DNA from: Tomocerus qinae
Lineage: Eukaryota > Arthropoda > Collembola > Entomobryomorpha > Tomoceridae
Assembly (NCBI GenBank): GCA_020055645.1
Contig: CM034546.1
Location: forward strand, 806,001-870,000
DNA: 64,000 bases
Reading direction: 5' to 3'
The stretch's first letter is position 1, and each line of letters begins with the position of its first letter. Below the pieces are notes generated by a model. That model made no database searches, was not told the origin of the DNA, and worked only from the letters and a program-made list of their open reading frames with translations. Shown piece by piece: positions 43,545 through 55,500 of the stretch. Made by a program: the position numbers and the translations under genes.

Positions 43545-46500
43545 ATGAATTTGGCTGAGTTTTTGTTGTCCATTCCTTTATTAATACGGCTGTATGCCGA
43601 CAAATATTATCAAGATGATTTAAATAAGACCATGATGGATTGGGCAAGTGAATCTAACGTGCCTGCAGTTAAAGAATACGACTTTATTATTGGTAAGTCA
43701 ATTGAAGCTTTAAATATTTATTTTGAAATTTTAAACAATTCTTCATATTTTATAGTTGGAGGCGGAACGGCTGGTTGCGTCTTAGCTGGACGGTTATCAT
43801 CACAATCCCCATTTAGTAAAGTGCTTCTTCTGGAGGCTGGAGGAACTCCCCCGCCTGCTGCTGATGTTCCTTACTTTGCTACTAAGGTAGCTTGGGATCC
43901 AGAAATTAACTATTTCTTCCAGTCTGTGCCCATGACAAATGCTTCTCAGAGCACTGACGGGGTAAGCTATTTTTATTGACGTAAGCTTCGTAAGCACGAA
44001 ATTAAATAAATAGTACCAAATCAATGCTATTTCATTTATGGTTAGATTAACTACGTTGTATAGCTGGGTAGAATGTCTACTTCCTTTTTCTACTAACATA
44101 TATTTTTAGCATGCCTTAATAAGTAAATTTGAAAAAATACCATAAATTAATTATACCAAAAGGAAATCTTTCTATTTACAGTATGGTGTTTCTCTCATTT
44201 CCATAGGTTGTAATAAATCATACTGGCAAAATGCTGGGAGGTTCAGGCTCGCATAATGATTTAATTCATAGTCGCGGTAGTCCAAAGGATTTTGACAATT
44301 GGGCCAATATCACTAACGATAACAGTTGGAATTATGCCAACGTTTTGCAGTATTTTAAAAAATCAGAAAACTTTATTGGACAACAATTCGGTTCGGACAA
44401 TCTCACAGGTTCGTTTTAGTTGACTTTCTTTAATTAATTAAAGGTTTTGATTTTGGCAATGTAAATAGATAATTCTTATCAATTGCAGAGTACTATGGTC
44501 AAGGTGGACCTATAACAGTTGATACGAATGACGTCCCAATGCTGCCACTTTGGTTTCAAGCAGGACAGGAGTTGGGATATGCACAAGGAGATCCCAATGG
44601 ATTTCAAAGAGAAGGTATGCCGTGGTACAAATTAATTTGTTTGTGACATTTGTTGTATTAATAATGTATAAATGAATCAGGATTTGCTCCGGTAAACAAA
44701 GCAATTAACAGCGGCCGACGATCAAGCTCATTTTCTGAGTATGTTGCCAAATGGGAAAACGATCCAGCAAATACTGGATATCTTACTGTAATGAGATACG
44801 CAAATGTTTCTGAGGTACTTTGGATTCCAAATAATGTCACCTTAGCTTTTGACTTTCAATAATTGAATACACTTTTAAAAACTGTCTATTATCAATATAA
44901 AACAGCATGTATATTAAAAAGTTATATACAGGGCAGACTGGTATTTTGATGATACTCGTCTAGGTATACGGTGCAAAGTTATACCGACGTCCCTTTTAAA
45001 GCACTGTATCTTAATATTCCGTAGATCCTGCTGGACGGAAATAAACGTGCATACGGAGTGGCCTTCACCCGCCACGGATTTCCACAGATTGCTCACGCCA
45101 CTAAAGAAGTGATACTCAGTGCGGGAGCATTTTCTTCACCACTTCTCCTAATGAAATCCGGCATCGGTCCCACCGCACAACTAACGGCAGCCAATGTATG
45201 ATTATCCTTGGTTATTTTGATATATTCACGTGATATCAGCAACATTAACGAATTAAAAAGAAGTAGTAGAGGGACGAAGGAGTAGTCCACACCCTCCGCC
45301 ATCTTGGATTCTGAACGCTCGGACACTCGGCCACATAGCCTGTGGGTACTGTGGAAGTACAGGCACTAACCTAACCCTTATGCTCGGATAGTATTCCACA
45401 CCCTATATTGATAGCTTGAACACTCAGCCACATAGCATGTGGGTACTGTGGAAGTACAGGCACTAACCTAACCCTTATGCTCAGATAGTATTCCACACCC
45501 TATATTGATAGCTTGAACACTCAGCCACATAGCCTGCGGGTACTGTGAAAGTACAGGCGCTTGGCCAACCTAACTCTTGGATAGTAGTCCACACCCCACA
45601 TCATCTTGATAGCTCGGACACTTACAACCATAAACATTCATGATATTACAGGTACTAACCAAACTCTTGGATAGTAGTAACCATATCCAAATGCAGTCAT
45701 AGGAGTATAGCGAGATTGGATTACTCATACCCTCCGGCAAACATGTACACTTGGATCTTAAAATAATTTCTATATAATGCAAAGTTAACGTATTATAATA
45801 TGATTATATCGTATTCAAATAAGTATCTCTATAAGGATATCGATGACATAAAATAAAGGTAAAATAGTATAAATAAAGATGGATAATCGATGAACACAAG
45901 TGTGTAGACATCAACATTGTAAATATCTGTATGTGTGACTTTACATGTGAGAGTCAATGCAATTGATAAAAGGGAGATAGGAGAGGGTTAGATAAAAAAA
46001 GCGTGCAATCAATAAGTAGAATGCTTTAGGTACCTAAGGGTACTCGGTAATATCCAGTGTTTGTCGCATCTACGTGTTTAATCCAGTGTACAGTACACTA
46101 GACAGGTAAATGCACAGTTTTAGGTACCTTGCAATATTAATAAAGCAGAAATAAGTTATTTCCAACACTGCAGTATAAATAAAACAAAAGAATGCTATGA
46201 CTTTTAGTCAGATAATCCTTACTCGGAAATATCTTTACATAAAAGGCTGCATCTTACATGTATCTTCCAACCTTCATAGTTTATTTTTAAAAGTTGCACC
46301 AAGAGCTTTACTCAAAATTTTCGTCGTTAAAAGGAAGCCAAGAAAATATTATAATTCATATCGTTCTTGTACTCCAAACCTCCAGCATCTAACTTCAAAA
46401 GTCCTGTTCCTGATATTACAATTATTTTCAAAATGGAAAATTGTCCCATTTGCAATGTTGTCCTGACTGAAAATTTCGAGAAACATTTTAAGGAGATTCA

Positions 46501-49500
46501 TCAGTGTCTCTTCTGTTCAAGGTTTAAAGATGTTTGTCAGTGCTTTAAGTACTATTACAGTATCTCACATCATTATTTAAAATTATTAGGACAAAACTTT
46601 TAACTGAAGAATAATTAACTTAATAAATTGACTTTTGTATTTTCAGCTTGTCCCAAGTGCACCAAAAAATTCAAAACAGAGAATTCAATGGAAGACCATC
46701 TGCTTGCTGACCACATCTGTTCTATCTGTGACGAAGACCAATCCATATGTAACTGTATCGAACAACTAGAGTTCCAGAGTTTGGATTCAAGAAAACGCCG
46801 ACGAGAAGATGAAGAAGTTCCATCTACAAGTAAGAGACTCAGAATTTCTAATTCCCCAGGACATTCCGACTTCGTGCCAGCCTCTGTGCCAACACAAGAA
46901 GAAGTGGACAATATTCAGAATGAGCCACGTCCGGACACCAATCTAAAAACTGTTAATGTAAGTCTGTTAAGATCTAAGCACTGCCCTGCTTGTGACATTG
47001 TATTTCCAAGTACACATGGTCTTCAATTGCATTTAGTTAACACTCACCCAGAATATTACTCGAATGTTGATTTTCCTCAAGTAGGAATGGGAGAGGACCA
47101 TATCGAATTAACCTTAGTTAAAAGTGCATTTGACATTTATCATGAATTCAATTGCAGTTTAGACCATTTAGTTGTCAAAGATATTCGTGGGATATTTCAC
47201 AGTTTAAGAAGCCAAATTCTATCAGCATTTAGAGAACATTTAGACGATTGGATTACATTTAAGGTCCATTTTGATATAGTGGTTGCATTTAGTAAAAAAC
47301 AACAAGATGATACATTTATGCATGACACCAGACCGTTTCCAGGCTTCATGTTTCCAGTTCTAAATATGGACAATGCTAAAGTAGCAATTAAGGTTACTAA
47401 TGACCATTTTGCCGAGAGGCAAGATCATGTAAGAAATGGTTCAGGATGGAACATAGATAATGTTAAGGAATTTAAAATGACAATTGTAAAGTATATACCA
47501 TTGTGTGGAGGAAGGAAAAACATACCTTTACCAGATATACTTAAGAAGAAAAACAAAACATTTATTAACGTGGCCGTTGATGACAACTTATGTTTCAAAA
47601 CGCGCGATATATGCCACGAAAGTGTACACTGCAAGGAAGTACATCCTAAAAATGTAAATCGTAAATTAGAAAGCGTTGAATTCCTATAAGGATGTACTAG
47701 ATAATGGAAAAGTCAACTGGGATGGAATTAACTTTCCTTTTTGTCTTAAAAATAAATACAGAAATTTGAAAGGCAAAATCCTGATATTGGACTTACCATA
47801 ATAGGTTTCTCTGAAGAATTTTAGAGAGGCGTAAGAGTTCGAAAGTAAAGATAGACGAAGAAAATAATTATGATGACATAATTAATGCAGTAGCAATTGA
47901 TGATAGTGATGATGATTATTACGAAGAGTCTGATGATGATGAATCGGTAAAAGAGAAATCATATGGACAAAAAAGCAGAAATTATCGACTATTGTGCTCC
48001 TTTGCATGTATGTAATAATGATAGGCCAATTAAAATAGATTTACTGTTAATTATGGATGACAGGCAGAAGACCACTTCGTTTTTATTAAGGATCTTACAA
48101 AGTTACTTTATAAGGCTCGTGCGAAACACGTTTGTCGTCATTGTCTTCAAGGTTTTAATGATGACTATGATGAACATGTAAAATATTGTTCTTCACTTGA
48201 TAGAATAAAACTGTATTCCCAAAGCATAATTTTTTAAAATTTGAAAAGTTTAGTCGTACGCAAATGTCTCCATTTACTGTTACGGCAGATTTTGAATCTT
48301 TCTTAAGCCTACTGGCAAATTTTTAGAAGTAAAAATAAGTGACAAAACAAGAAAACGCCAAACACTGTAAAAGTACAACTTCATAAAGCTAGTGGCTTTA
48401 GTTGGCGATGTATTAATTGGAAAGGTAAACAACAAAGTAGCAGTTTTTATAGGGTAGACGGCGAAACAGATGATGCCCCAAAACGTTTTCTAACAGAAAT
48501 TTTAGCACTCAATGAAGAATTACAGAATGAAATGAAAGAGTATGAAAAGGAAGCTAAAAAAACTATGATAATTAGTGAAGAAGACAACCGAAAGTTTAGA
48601 AATCCGCACAAACTATGTAACACTAAATGTCATTTTTGTCACAAATGCTTTACATTCAAGGATTTTAAGGGAAAGAAAATAGTTAGACATCATGAACATT
48701 TACCGCCTTATAATTTTATTGGTTTTGCACACAGATCGTGTAATATAAAGGCCTCTACACCTAAAACATTAACTGTATGCTTCCATAATTTACGTGGCTA
48801 TGATGGGCACTATCTTATACAAGCAGCTTCCGAGGATCTTGTTAAAGAAGTTGAGGTTATTCCACAAACATCGGAAAAATTTATGAGTATAATTATAAAC
48901 AAGCAGATCAAATTTATTGACACTGCACTCTTCATGCCTGAAATTTTAGGAGATTTAGTCAAAGATCTAAAGGAATTTCCTATAACAAGAGAGGCATTTT
49001 GTCAATATAGCAAAGAACAAGTAGATTTACTTTTAAATGTGGTGCTTATCCATATTCTTATATGGATTCTGTAGAAAAGTTCAAGGAAACAGAATTACCG
49101 CCAAAATCGATTTTTAAAAATGATCTAACCGGTAAAGATATAGACGATGATGTGTACTGCAATGCTCAGAAAGTTTGGAAGGAATTTGGTATCAGTAATA
49201 TGGGTGAATGGCATGATTTGTATTGCCAGCTAGATACCGCGCTTTTAGCAGATGTTTGGTTTAAACTTCGGAACACAATGTACGATCAGTATGGTCTAGA
49301 TGTTTGTCATTATTTTTCATTACCTATGTTTAGTCTAGATGCCGCCTTAAAGTTTACAGGCGTGTCTCTAGAATTTATCAAAGATCCTACAATGCATGTA
49401 TGGCTAGAAGGTGCAATACGCGGTGGGTTAGTAAGTGTGGGAGATTTAAGAGCGGCAAAAGCAAACAATACATTTTGTCCTGACTATGACGATAAGAAAC

Positions 49501-52500
49501 CATCATCTTATATTATGTACTGGGATGCTAATAATTTATATGGTCATGCATTAAGTCAATACTTACCTCATAACGGATATAGATGGGCAACTGATAAAGA
49601 GTTAGAAGAAATAAGAAAAATCCAAATGACTATATCTTGGCTATGAAAGATAATCAGAAAACATGCATGTTTTTTGAGGGTAGACATGGTTATCCCGGAA
49701 GATAAAACATGACTTTTTAAACGCATACCCTCCCGCCCAACGTCAAGGATTATAAATGACAAAGAAATATCTATATGCAACATGAGTTGGCTGATATGCT
49801 AGGAATAGAGATTGATGGTAAACAAAAACGATTGATTGCTGACTTGAAAGACAAGGAAGGCTATGTTTGTCATTACAGGGCTTTAAAAACTTATTTAAAA
49901 TTAGGCGCTGAAGTCAAATATGTAAGAAAAGTTATGGTTTGCAATCAAAGTCCATGGATGGAGCCTTTTGTCGCTGAAAATACAAAAAATGCGTACTTTA
50001 GCTACCAGCGAAATAGAAAAAGATTTTGGAAACTTTTAAATAACACAGGTTATGGCAAGCTTATCGAACAGAAAAGACAGAGAACCAAAATTCATGTAGT
50101 TCTAAATAAAGAAAAAGGTCTTAGGTTAAATAGTAGACCAAACGTTGCTCATTCATCAATTATAGACGAGAGAATTGTCTTATTGACCATGAAGAAAATG
50201 CAAGTTACTCTTGATCGACCAATAGCGGCTGGTGTTGCAGTGTTAGACATTAGTAAGACTACAATGTTTAATTTTCATTATGATTTTATTGCTAAAAACG
50301 TACCCTAGTAAACACAACTTGTTGTACACAGACACAGATAGTCTTATTTACTTGATAGAAACCGAAAATGTCTATGATGACTGTCAAAAGTACGAGAAAG
50401 ATTTCTTTGATATGTCTGATTATAAACCAAATGATGTTATTTTAGGAAAATATCACAATTTAATGAACAAAAAGCGATTAGGATATTTTACTGATGAATC
50501 ACCAAATGCGATTATTACTGAATTTGTTTGTACTAAGCCAAAGGCATATTGTTGTCGTAGCAGAAAACAGCTGATGTTTATAATAACACAGGAGACTATA
50601 CAAAAAAGAAAAGATTAAAAGGAGTTAGTAGAAGTGCGGTTGAAAACGATATAGTTTTTGATCATTTTGTGGATGCAATGTGTCCAGACAATTTTTTGAA
50701 TGCTCAAACATTTGCTGTAAGTAAATCTCTGCGTAGTTTCTTGCATCAAATGTATACAATTGAGAGTAGAAAAAAGGCTATAAATGGCCTAGATGTAAAA
50801 AGATATTCTCCTGATGGGATTGTTACTCTAGCATATGGTCACAAAGACATTAAATTGTATGAAGAAAACGTGTATGATGTTAATATTGATGTAAATACTT
50901 GTGAAAAGGATGCTCGCCAATTTGCTGCAGATTTTGTTGATTCGTTTTACTAGTTATGTAACTTAAACTAACCTAATGTAAGCTAATTTAGTCTAATTTA
51001 AGATCCGTTTTACTAGTTTTGTAACCTAACCTAACCTAATGTAACCTAATTTAGTTTAATTTAAATGTTATAAAATAAAAATGAATAGACAATTTAAGTT
51101 GATGTAATCCATCGTTATTTAATGTAATTTAATGCACTGAAATTGTATTCTGAATATATAATATGGTGATGATTGAAAATAAAATAAAAATTTTTCCACA
51201 TAAACCTGTTTAGTATGCATATATTTATTTTAAATTAAGAAAAAATTACTTTCATTTACAAATAAAAGATTCTGAAACGTTAAAAGATTTGCAAAATTGT
51301 ACAAATAATCAAGCTGCTATGAACAAAAATACTGCGGTTTTCAAAATATCAACATTATTAGACATATAAATATCTACTTAAAGCCATTGACTTAGTGTTA
51401 TCTTAGTTACATATTGCATAATTAATGTAATAAATCATTCATTTCATGCATAAACCTTGGGAAATTACAATAAAAGTCACACTGCTACATATACACACGT
51501 ACCGCAGTATCAACCACAGTAACCGCAGTATAAACCGCGGTAACCGCAGCATCAACCGCGGTAACCGCAGCATCAATCGCAGTAACCGCAGTATCAACCG
51601 CAGTAACCGCACTATCAACCGCAGTATCAACCGCAATAACAATCGCGTCAACCGCACTATTAACCGCAATATTATTGATTATTTCACACTCTTAATATGT
51701 ATTTCACGTATGTATCTCAACAATCATTTACGTAAAACTTACTGATGGAATGATTTTTATGGACAATTTATCGTCTCAACAAACGTAATGATGCAATAGG
51801 TCAGGCTCGTAATTTCTAACGTAAAACCTTAATAACTTAATTCCTATGGTGAGACTTCACTCACGCAGTATCATACATGCATATTAATCATATTAAATCT
51901 TAGTATATATTTAAGTCTGCCGGGACTAACTTTTGACGCAGATGGACTAGAGAGCTAACAGAAAATGTCGGAGAAGTTTCTCCGAAATTTTCTGTGTCTC
52001 ACAAGCTCTCTTGGTCCTCTGTCTCAAAAGTTAGACCCGGCAGACTTAAATGAAAGTAATTTTTTCTTAATTTAAAATAAATATATGCATACTAAACAGG
52101 TTTATGTGGAAAAATTTTTATTTTATTTTCAATCATCACCATATTATATATTCAGAATACAATTTCAGTGCATTAAATTACATTAAATAACGATGGATTA
52201 CATCAACTTAAATTGTCTATTCATTTTTATTTTATAACATTTAAATTAAACTAAATTAGGTTACATTAGGTTAGGTTAGGTTACAAAACTAGTAAAACGG
52301 ATCTTAAATTAGACTAAATTAGCTTACATTAGGTTAGTTTAAGTTACATAACTAGTAAAACGAATCAACAAAATCTGCAGCAAATTGGCGAGCATCCTTT
52401 TCACAAGTATTTACATCAATATTAACATCATACACGTTTTCTTCATACAATTTAATGTCTTTGTGACCATATGCTAGAGTAACAATCCCATCAGGAGAAT

Positions 52501-55500
52501 ATCTTTTTACATCTAGGCCATTTATAGCCTTTTTTCTACTCTCAATTGTATACATTTGATGCAAGAAACTACGCAGAGATTTACTTACAGCAAATGTTTG
52601 AGCATTCAAAAAATTGTCTGGACACATTGCATCCACAAAATGATCAAAAACTATATCGTTTTCAACCGCACTTCTACTAACTCCTTTTAATCTTTTCTTT
52701 GTGCCATAGTCTCCTGTGTTATTATAAACATCAGCTGTTTTTCTGCTACGACAACAATATGCCTTTGGCTTAGTACAAACAAATTCAGTAATAATCGCAT
52801 TTGGTGATTCATCAGTAAAATATCCTAATCGCTTTTTGTTCATTAAATTGTGATATTTTCCTAAAATAACATCATTTGGTTTATAATCAGACATATCAAA
52901 GAAATCTTTCTCGTACTTTTGACAGTCATCATAGACATTTTCGGTTTCTATCAAGTAAATAAGACTATCTGTGTCTGTGTACAACAAGTTGTGTTTACTA
53001 GGGTACGTTTTAGCAATAAAATCATAATGAAAATTAAACATTGTAGTCTTACTAATGTCTAACACTGCAACACCAGCCGCTATTGGTCGATCAAGAGTAA
53101 CTTGCATTTTCTTCATGGTCAATAAGACAATTCTCTCGTCTATAATTGATGAATGAGCAACGTTTGGTCTACTATTTAACCTAAGACCTTTTTCTTTATT
53201 TAGAACTACATGAATTTTGGTTCTCTGTCTTTTCTGTTCGATAAGCTTGCCATAACCTGTGTTATTTAAAAGTTTCCAAAATCTTTTTTCTATTTCGCTG
53301 GTAGCTAAAGTACGCATTTTTGTATTTTCAGCGACAAAAGGCTCCATCCATGGACTTTGATTGCAAACCATAACTTTTCTTACATATTTGACTTCAGCGC
53401 CTAATTTTAAATAAGTTTTTAAAGCCCTGTAATGACAAACATAGCCTTCCTTGTCTTTCAAGTCAGCAATCAATCGTTTTTGTTTACCATCAATCTCTAT
53501 TCCTAGCATATCAGCCAATTCATGTTGCATATAAGATATTTCTTTGTCATTTATAATCCTTGACGTTGGAGCGGGAGGGTATGCGTTTAAAAAGTCATGT
53601 TTATCTTCCGGGATAACCATGTCTACCTCAAAAAACATGCATGTTTTCTGATTATCTTTCATAGCCAAGATATAGTCATTTGGATTTTTTCTTATTTCTT
53701 CTAACTCTTTATCAGTTGCCCATCTATATCCGTTATGAGGTAAGTATTGACTTAATGCATGACCGTATAAATTATTAGCATCCCAGTACATAATATAAGA
53801 TGATGGTTTCTTATCGTCATAGTCAGGACAAAATGTATTGTTTGCTTTTGCCGCTCTTAAATCTCCCACACTTACTAACCCACCGCGTATTGCACCTTCT
53901 AGCCATACATGCATTGTAGGATCTTTGATAAATTCTAGAGACACGCCTGTAAACTTTAAGGCGGCATCTAGACTAAACATAGGTAATGAAAAATAATGAC
54001 AAACATCTAGACCATACTGATCGTACATTGTGTTCCGAAGTTTAAACCAAACATCTGCTAAAAGCGCGGTATCTAGCTGGCAATACAAATCATGCCATTC
54101 ACCCATATTACTGATACCAAATTCCTTCCAAACTTTCTGAGCATTGCAGTACACATCATCGTCTATATCTTTACCGGTTAGATCATTTTTAAAAATCGAT
54201 TTTGGCGGTAATTCTGTTTCCTTGAACTTTTCTACAGAATCCATATAAGAATATGGATAAGCACCCTTATTTAAAAGTAAATCTACTTGTTCTTTGCTAT
54301 ATTGACAAAATGCCTCTCTTGTTATAGGAAATTCCTTTAGATCTTTGACTAAATCTCCTAAAATTTCAGGCATGAAGAGTGCAGTGTCAATAAATTTGAT
54401 CTGCTTGTTTATAATTATACTCATAAATTTTTCCGATGTTTGTGGAATAACCTCAACTTCTTTAACAAGATCCTCGGAAGCTGCTTGTATAAGATAGTGC
54501 CCATCATAGCCACGTAAATTATGGAAGCATACAGTTAATGTTTTAGGTGTAGAGGCCTTTATATTACACGATCTGTGTGCAAAACCAATAAAATTATAAG
54601 GCGGTAAATGTTTATGATGTCTAACTATTTTCTTTCCCTTAAAATCCTTGAATGTAAAGCATTTGTGACAAAAATGACATTTAGTGTTACATAGTTTGTG
54701 CGGATTTCTAAACTTTCGGTTGTCTTCTTCACTAATTATCATAGTTTTTTTAGCTTCCTTTTCATACTCTTTCATTTCATTCTGTAATTCTTCATTGAGT
54801 GCTAAAATTTCTGTTAGAAAACGTTTTGGGGCATCATCTGTTTCGCCGTCTACCCTATAAAAACTGCTACTTTGTTGTTTACCTTTCCAATTAATACATC
54901 GCCAACTAAAGCCACTAGCTTTATGAAGTTGTACTTTTACAGTGTTTGGCGTTTTCTTGTTTTTGTCACTTATTTTTACTTCTAAAAATTTGCCAGTAGG
55001 CTTAAGAAAAGATTCAAAATCTGCCGTAACAGTAAATGGAGACATTTGCGTACGACTAAACTTTTCAAATTTTAAAAAATTATGCTTTGGGAATACAGTT
55101 TTTATTCTATCAAGTGAAGAACAATATTTTACATGTTCATCATAGTCATCATTAAAACCTTGAAGACAATGACGACAAACGTGTTTCGCACGAGCCTTAT
55201 AAAGTAACTTTGTAAGATCCTTAATAAAAACGAAGTGGTCTTCTGCCCTGTCATCCATAATTAACAGTAAATCTATTTTAATTGGCCTATCATTATTACA
55301 TACATGCAAAGGAACACAATAGTCGATAATTTCTGCTTGTTTTTGTCCATATGATTTCTCTTTTACCGATTCATCATCATCAGACTCTTCGTAATAATCA
55401 TCATCACTATCTACATCAATTGCTACTGCATTAATTATGTCATCATAATTATTTTCTTCGTCTATCTTTACTTTCGAACTCTTACGCCTCTCTAAAAATT

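Noticed and set aside
43545-45195. GMC gene 1 as a truncated pseudogene
   Set aside because: Exons 7-9 lie intact beyond the insertion with matching phase, so the gene is interrupted only in an intron.
46197-46466. 89-codon ORF repeated at 57120-56851
   Set aside because: It overlaps the polymerase first exon in another frame and is doubled only because the arms are doubled; no family likeness.
46615-46911. 98-codon minus-strand ORF in the polymerase, also at 56403-56699
   Set aside because: Antisense shadow of the polymerase N-terminus.
51439-51745. Repeat ORFs on both strands in the Polinton spacer
   Set aside because: Product of the CCGCAGT minisatellite; both strands open at once, so not coding evidence.
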